Shown here in pieces: positions 7,811 through 16,118 of a stretch of DNA of 64,000 nt. The DNA comes from Clostridiales bacterium (GTDB taxonomy: Bacteria; Bacillota; Clostridia; Oscillospirales; Oscillospiraceae), in assembly GCA_022774865.1 (NCBI GenBank), contig JALFLH010000013.1, forward strand, positions 1 through 64,000, given 5' to 3'. Both the position numbers and the translations under genes were made by a program. The notes under the pieces were generated by a model, which was not told the DNA's origin, did not search any database, and saw only the letters and a list, made by a program, of their open reading frames with translations. The stretch's first letter is position 1. Each line of letters begins with the position of its first letter.

Positions 7811-8874
7811 AGGTTCCCTCCTGTCAGAATTGTCTGAATGGTCTGCACCAGCAGTTCCATTTGCTCCGCCGTGCCGATGGTGATGCGGTTGAAGTCCTGA
7901 ATCCGGGGCTTGCTGAAATGGCGCACCAGAATGCCCCGCTTTTTCAGTTCCAGATAGAGTGTCTCCCCGCCGATCCTGCCGGACTTGGCAAAGAGGAAAT
8001 TGGCGCTGCTGGGAAGCACGGTAAAGCCCAACGCTTCCAGGCGCTTAGCCGTCCACTGGCGGACGGCAATAATCTCGGCGCATTTTTCCTGATAGTAGGC
8101 TTCCGCGTCCACCGTCATCTCACCCAGCTTCATGGTCAGGCGGTTGATGTTGTAAGGATTGGTGGAAAATTTGAGCTTCTCCAGGTCCTCGATCAGGCCG
8201 GCGGCGCCAATGGCGTAGCCCAGGCGGGCGCCCGCCATGCATCGGGATTTGGAATAGGTGCGAACCACCAGAAGATTGTCATAGTCCGCGATCAGCGGGT
8301 AGCAGCTCTGCCCGCCGAAGTCCACATACGCCTCGTCGATGAGCACCACGGAATCCGGGTTGGATTTCAGGATTTCCTCGATCTGTCCCACGGGAATGGT
8401 CATGCCCGTGGGGGCGTTCGGATTGGCAATGACCACCAGCCGATCCACGCCGCAGTAGTCCCGGTAGTCCAGGGAAAAATCCTCCTTCAGCGGCGCTTCC
8501 GCATAGGGCACCTGATGGAGCCGGGCAAACACCGGGTAAAACCCGTAGGTGATATCCGGAAAAACAGCGCCCTTTTCTCCCGAAAACGCCATAAACGCAA
8601 AGTTCAGAATATCATCCGATCCGTTGGAAAGGAAGATGTTCTCAACTTTCACCCCGTACAGCGCCGCCAGCTTCTCTTTCAGTGGCCGGCCCGTGGGATC
8701 AGAGTAAAGCCGAAGCTGTTCCACGTCCTGTTTTTGCAGCGCCGCCACCACGGCGGGTGCGGGCGGAAAGGGGGATTCATTGGTATTCAGTTTGAGATAG
8801 GCCATATCCCGGGGCTGCTCACCGGGAACATAGGCCTCCATTGCCTGGTACGCTTCTTTGAGATACCGGCTCAT
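7807..8874 (-). CDS. hisC: Histidinol-phosphate aminotransferase
   Basis: PLP-dependent class I/II aminotransferase that makes histidinol phosphate from imidazole acetol phosphate and glutamate. The 355-residue protein shows LKLNTNESPFPP, LSNGSDDILN, the ANPNAPTGMTI block, LIDEAYVDF, and the PLP lysine at 209 in TYSKSRCMAGARLGYAIG. The Arg that binds substrate carboxylate is expected in the C-terminal FNRITIG segment. The gene begins 28 bases after hisD, the widest gap in the operon, and overlaps hisB by four bases. Confidence 0.96.
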   Translation of the reverse strand: MSRYLKEAYQAMEAYVPGEQPRDMAYLKLNTNESPFPPAPAVVAALQKQDVEQLRLYSDPTGRPLKEKLAALYGVKVENIFLSNGSDDILNFAFMAFSGEKGAVFPDITYGFYPVFARLHQVPYAEAPLKEDFSLDYRDYCGVDRLVVIANPNAPTGMTIPVGQIEEILKSNPDSVVLIDEAYVDFGGQSCYPLIADYDNLLVVRTYSKSRCMAGARLGYAIGAAGLIEDLEKLKFSTNPYNINRLTMKLGEMTVDAEAYYQEKCAEIIAVRQWTAKRLEALGFTVLPSSANFLFAKSGRIGGETLYLELKKRGILVRHFSKPRIQDFNRITIGTAEQMELLVQTIQTILTGGNL

Positions 8875-8902
8875 AACATCAGCTCCTTTGCCAGCCGGGC
8901 AG

Positions 8903-10180
8903 TCACGCCTTCTCCCCGCGGATGCGGGCGCTGCGGGCGTGCGCCTCCAGTCCCTCCTGACGGGCGAAATACGCGACCTGCGCCGAAACTGCGTCCAGCG
9001 CGTCTGCCGTGTAATAGGTAAACTGGCTTTTTTTCACGAAATCGTCCACGGACAATGGACTGGAAAAACGGGCCGTGCCGCTGGTGGGCAGCGTGTGGTT
9101 GGGGCCGGCGAAATAGTCGCCCAGCGCCTCGGGACAGCTCCTCCCCATGAAAATGGAACCGGCATTGCGGATTCCATTCAGGTAGTCAAAGGGATTGTCC
9201 ACCATCAGCTCCAGATGCTCCGGGGCAATCTCGTTGGCGATGGCGATGACCACCTTCAGATCGTCCGCCACGATGATCTTGCCGTTATGCTCAATGGACG
9301 CGCGGGCAATTTCCGCCCGGGGAAGCAGCGGAATCTGAACCTCCAGCTCCCGCTGCACCGCCTCGGCCAGAGACGCGCTGTCCGTCACCAGCACCGCGCT
9401 GGCCATTTTGTCGTGCTCCGCCTGGCTCAGCATATCCGCCGCCACATGGACGGGGTTGCTTTTTCCGTCCGCCACAATGAGGATCTCGCTGGGGCCGGCG
9501 ATCATGTCGATGGCCACCTGACCGAATACCTGCTTCTTCGCTTCGGCCACATAGGCGTTCCCCGGGCCAACGATCTTATCCACCTTGGGCACGCTTTCCG
9601 TGCCGTAGGCCAACGCGGCCACCGCCTGCGCGCCGCCCAGCTTGAAAATCCGGGTCACGCCCGCGATTTTGGCCGCCGCCAGAATGGCGGGTTTGATTTT
9701 TCCGTCCCGGCCCGGCGGCGTCACCATGACGATCTGCTCACAGCCCGCGATTTTGGCGGGGATTGTATCCATCAGCACCGTGGAAGGGTAGGCCGCCGTG
9801 CCGCCGGGGACATACACGCCCACCTTTTCAATGGGTGTGACCTTTTGCCCCAGAATCACCCCCGGCCCGCCGTTCATTACGAAGCTGCCGCGAATCTGCT
9901 TTTCATGGAAAGCCCGGATGTTCCGGGCCGCTTGCTCCAGAATCTCCAGAAACGCCGGCTCCAGCGTGCCGAAAGCTTCGTCGATCTCCTCCTCCGTCAC
10001 CGCCAGCGATGGCAGTGACGCGCCGTCACACCGGTATGTATAATCATAAAGCGCCCGGTCGCCCTCTGCCCGGACGGTGCGGATGATCTCCGCCACCGCG
10101 TCCGATACCTGGTTCTGGGGAATCTCTCTGGCAAAAATCTCGCTGGACGGCAGCTTGTCATAGTCCAGAATCCGAATCAT
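8903..10180 (-). CDS. hisD: Histidinol dehydrogenase
   Basis: Zinc- and NAD-dependent enzyme that oxidises histidinol to histidine in two steps. The 425-residue protein carries the family signatures KVGVYVPGGTAAYPSTVLM, GAQAVAALAYGT, VDKIVGPGN, the zinc-binding QAEHD motif and GPNHTLPTSGTARF with the catalytic His. The length agrees with bacterial HisD. Its ATG overlaps the hisG stop by four bases. Confidence 0.97.
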   Translation of the reverse strand: MIRILDYDKLPSSEIFAREIPQNQVSDAVAEIIRTVRAEGDRALYDYTYRCDGASLPSLAVTEEEIDEAFGTLEPAFLEILEQAARNIRAFHEKQIRGSFVMNGGPGVILGQKVTPIEKVGVYVPGGTAAYPSTVLMDTIPAKIAGCEQIVMVTPPGRDGKIKPAILAAAKIAGVTRIFKLGGAQAVAALAYGTESVPKVDKIVGPGNAYVAEAKKQVFGQVAIDMIAGPSEILIVADGKSNPVHVAADMLSQAEHDKMASAVLVTDSASLAEAVQRELEVQIPLLPRAEIARASIEHNGKIIVADDLKVVIAIANEIAPEHLELMVDNPFDYLNGIRNAGSIFMGRSCPEALGDYFAGPNHTLPTSGTARFSSPLSVDDFVKKSQFTYYTADALDAVSAQVAYFARQEGLEAHARSARIRGEKA

Positions 10181-10812
10181 ACTTTGTTCACCTGCTCCTC
10201 CAGACCCTGCCGGATGGCACGGATCCGATTCAATTTGAATTTGTAGCTTGCCACGTTGGAAATCAGTCGGGCGCTGATGGGGACGATGGTCTCCAGTACT
10301 TCCAGGTCGTTCTCCCGCAGGGTGGTACCGGTCTCCACAATGTCCACGATCACATCGGACAGGCCCAGAATCGGGGCAATCTCGATGGAACCGTTCAGAT
10401 GGATGATGTCAATATCCCGGCATTTTCCGGCGTAAAACGCCCGGGCAATGTTGGGAAACTTGGTGGCGACCCGCAGGGTATCGCCCACCGGCTCCCGGAA
10501 ATGCTTCGGGGCAGCCACGGCCATACGGCATTTCCCCATGCCCAGATCCAGCAGCTCATACACATCCGGGCTGTATTCCAGCAGAATATCCTTTCCCACA
10601 ATGCCGATATCCGCCGCGCCCCGCTCCACATAGATGGCCACATCCGACGGCTTCGCCCAGAAATAGCGTACGCCCGCAGCTTCATTTTCAAAAATCAGCT
10701 TCCGGTTCGGCTGCTCCAATGTGGGGCAGGGATAACCCGCAGCCTTCAGAAGGGCGTAGGCTTTTTCTCCCAGGCGGCCCTTGGGAAGGGCGATATTAAC
10801 CATTTCCGTCAT
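10177..10812 (-). CDS. hisG: ATP phosphoribosyltransferase, short form
   Basis: First committed enzyme of histidine synthesis, joining ATP and PRPP. At 211 residues this is the short HisG class that lacks the C-terminal ACT-like regulatory domain and needs HisZ; hisZ lies directly upstream and overlaps by 17 bases. The motifs IALPKGRLGEKA, ADIGIVGKDIL and the PRPP loop DIVETGTTLRENDL are intact. GGGAGGG lies about seven bases before the chosen ATG. Feedback control by histidine is expected to act through HisZ. Confidence 0.96.
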   Translation of the reverse strand: MTEMVNIALPKGRLGEKAYALLKAAGYPCPTLEQPNRKLIFENEAAGVRYFWAKPSDVAIYVERGAADIGIVGKDILLEYSPDVYELLDLGMGKCRMAVAAPKHFREPVGDTLRVATKFPNIARAFYAGKCRDIDIIHLNGSIEIAPILGLSDVIVDIVETGTTLRENDLEVLETIVPISARLISNVASYKFKLNRIRAIRQGLEEQVNKV

Positions 10813-11902
10813 CGCGTTTCCCTCCCCTGATTTCCACCACCCGGCTCCAGGAACGGTTTTGAGGCAGACTGGTGGTCACCAGCACCGTTCCGCGTTCGGC
10901 CGCTTCCTCCGCGGCCGCGGTCAACTGCGCCGGATCTGCTGTGCCATCATGGAGGATCACGGTGTCCACGTCAAAATTCTCCGCGGCTCCGTCCTGCCGC
11001 TCCAGCAGATCCAGATACAGGGCGAAGCCGATGGCGCGGCTGGCGCGCCCCATCTTCCGCATCAGCTTGTCATACTGCCCACCGGAGAGAATACCCGTTG
11101 GAATTCCGGCCAGATAGCCCTTGAACACCACGCCGCTGTAATACTTCATATCATTGCCCACGGAGAAATCAACCCGTACCGTCCCGGCAAATCCGTTTTC
11201 CGCCAGCAGGACGCACAGCGATTCCAATTCCGCCAGTGCCTGCAGGGCGGCGTCCGAGTTCAGCGCCGGCTTCAGCCGCTCCAGAACTTCTTCCGCCCGA
11301 CCGCTCAGCTCCACCAGAAGCAGCAGCTTTTCCACAGCGGCTTCGTCCAGACCGGCGCAGGCCTCCCGCAGTTCATGGGCGTTTTTCTGTCGCAGACAGC
11401 GCAGAACCCGCTCCCGTTCCGTCACACCACACTCGTCCAGAACGGCGGCGATCAGACCCATGTGGGACAGGTCCAGAACGAATTCCCCGCCCAGGAGCGC
11501 CAGGCTTCTGGCGGCCAGCAGCACCACCTCGGCAATTTCATAATCACCCAGATCGCCCACGCATTCCAGTCCCGCCTGCATAATCTCCCTGATGTCCCGG
11601 CTGGCGCTGTCCGCCCGGTACACATTTTCATTGTAATACAGCTTCTGTACCGCGCCCGGCCTGTCCGGAGAATTCTTGATGATCGACAGCGTCACGTCCG
11701 GCTTCAGCGCCAGCAGCTTTCCATTCCGGTCGGCAAAGGTAATAATCTGGTCGGACACCAGAAAGTCTTTGTTGCGCACATAGAGGTCATATTCCTCAAA
11801 GCGGCTCATTTTGTACGGGAGATAGCCATACCGGCGGTATCGCTCCCGCAGCGCAAAAACAGCCTGCTCATCCTTTTTGAGATAAGGTATCGTCTGTATC
11901 AC
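10796..11902 (-). CDS. hisZ: ATP phosphoribosyltransferase regulatory subunit
   Basis: HisRS-like protein without tRNA-charging function that activates short HisG and mediates histidine inhibition. The 368 residues show class II synthetase remnants: YRRYGYLPYKMSRFEEYDLY, TLSIIKNSP, YYNENVYRAD, a DFSVGNDMKYYSGVVFKGYL-like region and GGQYDKLMRKMG. It lacks a C-terminal anticodon-binding domain and is shorter than true HisS. It overlaps yerC upstream (35 bases) and hisG downstream (17 bases), which indicates coupled expression. Confidence 0.93.
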   Translation of the reverse strand: MIQTIPYLKKDEQAVFALRERYRRYGYLPYKMSRFEEYDLYVRNKDFLVSDQIITFADRNGKLLALKPDVTLSIIKNSPDRPGAVQKLYYNENVYRADSASRDIREIMQAGLECVGDLGDYEIAEVVLLAARSLALLGGEFVLDLSHMGLIAAVLDECGVTERERVLRCLRQKNAHELREACAGLDEAAVEKLLLLVELSGRAEEVLERLKPALNSDAALQALAELESLCVLLAENGFAGTVRVDFSVGNDMKYYSGVVFKGYLAGIPTGILSGGQYDKLMRKMGRASRAIGFALYLDLLERQDGAAENFDVDTVILHDGTADPAQLTAAAEEAAERGTVLVTTSLPQNRSWSRVVEIRGGKRDDGNG

Positions 11903-12197
11903 CTGGTAGTTTCCCCGCTTTCTTCATTCGTTCCAGAACCGTTCGGTAGCCGCTCCCGTATTGCAGGCACTTGTTGACCCGGCAGATGGTTGCCGAACTG
12001 ACGCCGGTATCCTCATAGACCTCGTTGTAGTTTTTTCCCGCATCCAGCTGACAGGCTACCTGAAACCGCTGCGCCATGGCCTGTTGTTCCTTAATGGTGC
12101 AGATATCCTCAAAAAAGGCGTAACACTCTTCCACACTTTGCAGCGAGAGGATTGCTTCAAAGAGAATGTCTGTCTCCATGCTTCGCATTTGATTCAT
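11868..12197 (-). CDS. yerC: TrpR-like regulator, YerC/YecD family
   Basis: A 109-residue helical DNA-binding protein of the TrpR superfamily. Visible features are the N-terminal helices (ILFEAILSLQSVEECYAFFE), QQAMAQRFQVACQLDAGKNY, and the helix-turn-helix TGVSSATICRVNKCLQYGSG. The ATG at 12197 is chosen because AAGGAG lies eight bases upstream; an earlier in-frame ATG lacks a ribosome site. It is the first gene of the his operon. Comparative-genomic work has proposed that YerC-type TrpR proteins regulate his genes in Firmicutes, and the dyad at its own promoter fits autoregulation with histidine as possible corepressor (inference). Confidence 0.9.
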   Translation of the reverse strand: MNQMRSMETDILFEAILSLQSVEECYAFFEDICTIKEQQAMAQRFQVACQLDAGKNYNEVYEDTGVSSATICRVNKCLQYGSGYRTVLERMKKAGKLPGDTDDTLSQKG

Positions 12198-12226
12198 TCG
12201 GAAGCTCCTTTCCATAATCTGGTGGA

Positions 12227-12263
12227 ATTTTATCACTTTATCGTGTTAAAGTCAAGTTACTTT
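12227..12263 (-). promoter_or_regulatory. his operon promoter overlapped by an AAAGT/ACTTT operator-like dyad
   Basis: On the minus strand TTGACT (12250-12255) and TAAAAT (12227-12232) are 17 bases apart. Three alternating half-sites, AAAGT (12259-12263), ACTTT (12248-12252) and AAAGT (12235-12239), form two overlapping inverted repeats of 16 and 18 bp over the -35 box and spacer. This is a likely repressor site, plausibly for YerC. Confidence 0.7.
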
Positions 12264-12362
12264 TTCTCTGCGTGTTCTTTGGCTACCCCCTATATCGCAT
12301 TCTTGTCCTTCTTTCCAAAAAAAAATGCTGTTGAACGGTGCCGGTTTTGTCGAATCTCAAAA

Positions 12363-12391
12363 TTGACATTGCTCCCATGTTTTCTTATAAT
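12363..12391 (+). promoter_or_regulatory. Near-perfect sigma-A promoter of an orphan short transcript
   Basis: TTGACA (12363-12368) and TATAAT (12386-12391) with a 17-base spacer match consensus exactly. A terminator begins about seven to ten bases after the predicted start point, so it drives no protein gene unless there is read-through. Confidence 0.8.
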
Positions 12392-12397
12392 ATGGTC

Positions 12398-12441
12398 ATC
12401 ACAAAGGCGTGAGGATGCAGGTCATCCCCACGCCCTTTTTT
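12398..12441 (+). ncRNA. Candidate very short RNA made of a terminator hairpin
   Basis: From the predicted start near 12398 only about 44 bases follow before the end of a U-run. The hairpin pairs GGCGTG (12406-12411) with CACGCC (12429-12434) and GGATG (12413-12417) with CATCC (12423-12427), separated by one A.C mismatch, then C and six T. This could be a small RNA or a leader terminator for the downstream operon. No family is recognised. Confidence 0.45.
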
Positions 12442-12469
12442 GGTGCTGTGTTTTTGCTCAGACAACACT

Positions 12470-12488
12470 CGTTTTTGTACGAAAAACG
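12470..12488. repeat. 19-bp inverted repeat upstream of the transporter promoter
   Basis: CGTTTTT (12470-12476) and AAAAACG (12482-12488) flank GTACG. It lies about 130 bases upstream of the -35 box of the peptide transporter operon, so it could be a regulator site. No binding protein is evident. Confidence 0.35.
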
Positions 12489-12616
12489 GAACACACATTC
12501 ATATATACGGTATCCTATGCATATTATTCACGATTTTGTCCGTTTATTTTGCAATTTCGCCAAAAAATCATGCATTTCTGTTCAGATTTTTTGTGTGACT
12601 GGATGAAATCTCATAC

Positions 12617-12645
12617 TTTACATTCTCTTTAGAACGTGGTAAACT
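12617..12645 (+). promoter_or_regulatory. Probable promoter of the peptide transporter/muropeptide operon
   Basis: TTTACA (12617-12622) and TAAACT (12640-12645) with a 17-base spacer. It would give a leader of about 270 bases before the binding-protein gene. Confidence 0.45.
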
Positions 12646-12925
12646 ACACATAATATTATGAAATAAGTGTTGGGAATCAAGGTTTTTCCCCTGAAGCCGC
12701 AAACTGTGACCCGGTTTTTTCATTTCTGCCGTTTGCCCCTGCCAACGCATTCCCCATCCGCCGTTGGAACGGGATGAAATTCTCCCCCTGCACGAGTTTC
12801 ATTTTTGAGTTTGCAAATATTCGCCCCCCAATATTCTGTTTCCTATAATTTGGCATCCGCCATTTTATAGAACCGGCTTGTTGCAGGCCGGTTCGCGTAT
12901 ATCGAATATGAAAGGAATGATCACT

Positions 12926-14932
12926 ATGAAAGCAACAAAAAGACTGCTTGCCATGCTTCTGGCCGTGACCATGATTCTGGCGCTGGCCGCGTGCGGCAAG
13001 ACGCCCGCCACCGACAGCACCTCGGGTGCAGCCGTTCCCGGCGCCACGGGAGATGATGCGAATCCTGTCACGGAAAACGCCGTCTACCGGACGCTGTACG
13101 CCTCCGAGGTCACAACGCTGAACTATCTGATCACCGGTCAGACCAACGAGCTGTCCATTGCAGCCAACGTGGTGGACTGTCTGGTGGAGTATGACGCCTA
13201 CGGCAACGTCAAGGAAGCTCTGGCCGAAAGCTGGGAGCAGAACGAGGACGCGACCGTCTGGACGTTCAAGATCCGTCAGGGTGTGATGTGGGTTGACAAG
13301 GACGGCAACGAGGTTGCCCCCGTCACCGCCAACGACTGGGTTTCCTCCGCCCGCTACGCCTGCGATGCCGTCAATGCTTCTGATACCTTCTACACCATGA
13401 GCGGCGTGATCGCCGGCGCCGACGCCTACTACGAGTGGACCGCCTACCAGATGGCGCTGGCCACCGCTGTGGACGGCACGGATGAAAACGGCAACCCCGT
13501 CAAGCTCATCACCAACGAGGATGGCGAGCAGGAGATTCTGGAAGAGGTTCCTGAAGCCTCCGCGGAGGACATCGGCGTCAAAGCTCTGGATGACTACACG
13601 CTGGAGTTCACGCTGGAAACCTCCCGTCCCTACTTCCTGTCCATGGTTTCTTTCGGCCCCTATATGCCCGTATACGGTCCCTTCCTGGAGGAGTGCGGCG
13701 ACAAGTTCGGCACCAGCAATGAATACCTGCTCTACTGCGGCGCGTTCATTCTGTCCACCTATCAGCCCCAGCAGCAGCGGATTCTGACCAAGAACCCCTC
13801 CTACTGGGATAAGGATAACGTGTTCCTCGATGCCGTTCAGGCCACCTACAACGCTGAGGCTTCCTCCATTGCCGTCACCATGTATCAGCAAGGTGACGTT
13901 GACCAGGCTGACATCTCCTCCAACCTGCTGTCCGCCATGATGGCCGATCCCGCCACCGCCAGTCTGATTCATCCCACCCGTTCCGATACCTCCTTTTCTT
14001 ATTGGTATCTGTTCAATTTCGATCCCAACTTCGACGCGGAATTTGAGCCTGAGAACTGGAAGATCGCCGTCAACAACGAGAACTTCCGCCAGTCCGTCGT
14101 CCACGCTTTCAACCGGATGCCCGCTCTGGCCACCAACGACCGCGTTGACCCCGCGTCTCTGAAGAGCAACACCATCACCCCCGCCGGCTTTGCTTCCGCC
14201 TCCAAGGACTTTGCCTATTACGGTGAGCTGGCCGCCTACACTGAGGGCGACAACTTTGACGAAGCTCTGGCACAGGACTACAAGGCAAAAGCCGTTGCGG
14301 AACTGACCGCCGCCGGCGCTACCTTCCCCATCAAGATGCTGATGTGCTACAACCCCACCAGCTCCAACTGGGCTGAGGAGTGCCAGGTTGTGGAGCAGAC
14401 CATTGAAAATGTGCTCGGCACCGACTATGTGGACATCATCATTCAGGCCGGCCCCGAAACCGGCTTTCTGGGCGCCATCCGCCGCACCGGCAACTATGCC
14501 TTCATGAAGTGCAACTGGGGCGCGGACTACGCCGATCCCGAGACCTGGACCGATCCGTTCACCTACTACGAGAACGGCAACCAGTCCTCCTACAGCTTCA
14601 TCTATAAGAGTGAAGATCCCGAGACCCAGGCTCTGTATGCCGAGTATATGGAGCTGGTTGACAAGGCCAAGGCCATCACCGATGACATGGAAGCCCGCTA
14701 TGAGGCTTTCGCCGCCGCCGAGGCTTTCCTGCTGGATCACGCCTTTGCCGTCCCCTTCTCCATCAGCAGCCGCAGCTATCAGATGTGCAATCTGAACGTC
14801 TTTGAAGGCCAGTACGCCTCCTTCGGTCTGGCCAGCCAGCGTTACAAGGGTCAGCACCTCTATGATACCTCCATGAGTCTGGAGCAGTATCAGGCCGCTT
14901 ATGCCGATTGGCAGGCCAAGCTGGCCGGCTGA
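12926..14932 (+). CDS. Peptide ABC transporter substrate-binding lipoprotein (SBP_bac_5)
   Basis: Extracellular lipoprotein that binds oligopeptides for the permease encoded downstream. The 669-residue protein starts with a lipoprotein signal (LLAVTMILALAACGK, lipidated Cys23), then a family 5 solute-binding domain: YRTLYASEVTTLNYLITGQ, LAESWEQNEDATVWTFKIRQ and a long C-terminal lobe with WGADYADPETWTDPF. AAAGGA lies eight bases before the ATG at 12926; upstream in-frame starts would spoil the signal peptide. The enzymes encoded further along suggest cell-wall peptides as cargo (inference). It is the first gene of a plus-strand operon, and a hairpin follows it. Confidence 0.93.
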   Translation: MKATKRLLAMLLAVTMILALAACGKTPATDSTSGAAVPGATGDDANPVTENAVYRTLYASEVTTLNYLITGQTNELSIAANVVDCLVEYDAYGNVKEALAESWEQNEDATVWTFKIRQGVMWVDKDGNEVAPVTANDWVSSARYACDAVNASDTFYTMSGVIAGADAYYEWTAYQMALATAVDGTDENGNPVKLITNEDGEQEILEEVPEASAEDIGVKALDDYTLEFTLETSRPYFLSMVSFGPYMPVYGPFLEECGDKFGTSNEYLLYCGAFILSTYQPQQQRILTKNPSYWDKDNVFLDAVQATYNAEASSIAVTMYQQGDVDQADISSNLLSAMMADPATASLIHPTRSDTSFSYWYLFNFDPNFDAEFEPENWKIAVNNENFRQSVVHAFNRMPALATNDRVDPASLKSNTITPAGFASASKDFAYYGELAAYTEGDNFDEALAQDYKAKAVAELTAAGATFPIKMLMCYNPTSSNWAEECQVVEQTIENVLGTDYVDIIIQAGPETGFLGAIRRTGNYAFMKCNWGADYADPETWTDPFTYYENGNQSSYSFIYKSEDPETQALYAEYMELVDKAKAITDDMEARYEAFAAAEAFLLDHAFAVPFSISSRSYQMCNLNVFEGQYASFGLASQRYKGQHLYDTSMSLEQYQAAYADWQAKLAG

Positions 14933-14961
14933 CCGCTGCGCTGCCGTACAAGTGAAACCCG

Positions 14962-14991
14962 GAGAGAAGTCCCCGTTTGGGGACTTCTCTC
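14962..14991 (+). terminator. Strong hairpin after the binding-protein gene
   Basis: A perfect 13-bp stem (14962-14974 with 14979-14991) around GTTT, without a following U-run. It is best read as an mRNA-stabilising or partial-termination hairpin that lets the binding protein be made in excess over the permease. The remaining bases to 15149 contain a TATAAT-like box near 15052 but no matching -35. Confidence 0.6.
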
Positions 14992-15149
14992 AATCCGCAA
15001 GTTGGGCACACCCGCTTCAAGAAAATGCTTCCCTTTTTCGGCAAAATGGAGTATAATAAGATTTTCGAAGTCTTTACCAGTGTCCCTTACCGTCAAGAGA
15101 TAGTGGTATCGGTTTTGAACCACGCAATACGCAGGAGGCCTGTTCAATT

Positions 15150-16118
15150 ATGGCAAAATACATCACCAAGCGCGTTCTGCGCTCTCTGATTACCATGTTC
15201 ATCATCATCACCGTTCTGTTTGCCCTGCTGCGGCTGATGCCCGTTGAGGGCTATTTTGAGAACTACGACAAAATGAACGCGACCCAGGTGCAGGTAAAGC
15301 TGACCGCGCTGGGTCTGACCGACCCGCTTCCCAAGCAGCTTCTGAATTTCTATAAGCAGCTTCTTCACGGCGATCTGGGTGAATCCAACGTCTACCGCAA
15401 GGGTGTTGCCATCACGCAGATCATCACCGAAAAAATCCCGATTTCCCTGAAGCTGGGGCTGGTTTCGCTGGCACTTTCGCTGGCGCTGGGGCTTCCGCTG
15501 GGCATCATCATGGCGCGCAGCACCCGCACCCGCTTCAAAATCGGAGACCGGCTGGGCACGGTGTTTATCGTGCTGATTCAGGCCATGCCCTCCGCTGTTT
15601 ATCACATTCTGATTCAGTTCGCCGGTTCTCAGACCTATATCGGCAAGGAGATTCTTGGCTTGCCCATGCTGTTTGACGCGGCCAATCTGAAAAGCTACAT
15701 TCTTCCCGTGATTTCCCTTTCCATCGGCAACATCGCCTATTATGCCATGTGGCTGCGCCGGTATATGGTGGACGAGGCCAACAAGGATTATATCCGTCTG
15801 GCCCGCGCCAAGGGCGTCCCCAACGGCGCCATCTCCCGCAAGCATATCTTCCGCAATGCTTTTGTGCCGCTGGTTCAGTACATTCCCAACTCCATTCTGT
15901 TTACTCTGATGGGCTCTCTGTATGTGGAGTCCCTGTATTCCGTTCCCGGTATGGGCGGCCTGCTGGTCACCGCCATCAAGCGGCAGGATAATACGCTGGT
16001 TCAGGCGCTGGTTCTGATTTACGCGGTCATCTCGATTCTGGGACTTCTGCTGGGCGACATTCTCATGGGCATTGTCGATCCACGCATCAGCTTTGCCAAG
16101 AAGGAGGGAGCCCGCTGA
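15150..16118 (+). CDS. Peptide ABC transporter permease, OppB/DppB type
   Basis: Inner-membrane subunit forming half of the translocation channel. The 322-residue protein begins with the conserved MAKYITKRVLRSLITMFIII segment. It has about six membrane helices and carries the ATPase-coupling EAA loop, YIRLARAKGVPNGAISRKHI, near residues 208-227. AGGAGG precedes the ATG. The stop codon overlaps the next start (TGATG), coupling it to the second permease. The insertion before the second helix and the GDLGESNVYRKG loop are typical of OppB. Confidence 0.93.
   Translation: MAKYITKRVLRSLITMFIIITVLFALLRLMPVEGYFENYDKMNATQVQVKLTALGLTDPLPKQLLNFYKQLLHGDLGESNVYRKGVAITQIITEKIPISLKLGLVSLALSLALGLPLGIIMARSTRTRFKIGDRLGTVFIVLIQAMPSAVYHILIQFAGSQTYIGKEILGLPMLFDAANLKSYILPVISLSIGNIAYYAMWLRRYMVDEANKDYIRLARAKGVPNGAISRKHIFRNAFVPLVQYIPNSILFTLMGSLYVESLYSVPGMGGLLVTAIKRQDNTLVQALVLIYAVISILGLLLGDILMGIVDPRISFAKKEGAR

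Larger units (their letters stand above)
12264..12925. other. 660-base intergenic region between yerC and the peptide-binding gene
   Basis: No protein gene is supported here. It holds a consensus promoter with an immediate terminator (12363-12441), an inverted repeat (12470-12488), a promoter for the transporter operon (12617-12645) and a long leader with a small hairpin (12871-12893, AACCGGC with GCCGGTT, no U-run). It is more AT-rich than its neighbours. Confidence 0.6.

Noticed and set aside
10796-11902. HisZ gene as a genuine histidyl-tRNA synthetase
   Set aside because: It is short, lacks the anticodon-binding domain and sits beside a short-form hisG.
12677-14857. Long minus-strand frame (726 codons) opposite the peptide-binding protein gene
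   Set aside because: It is the mirror of a well-recognised lipoprotein gene in GC-rich DNA, has repetitive Gly/Val/His composition and matches no family.
15052-15057. TATAAT box before the OppB-type gene as an internal promoter
   Set aside because: No -35-like sequence at 16-18 bases; the gene is better explained by read-through past the hairpin.
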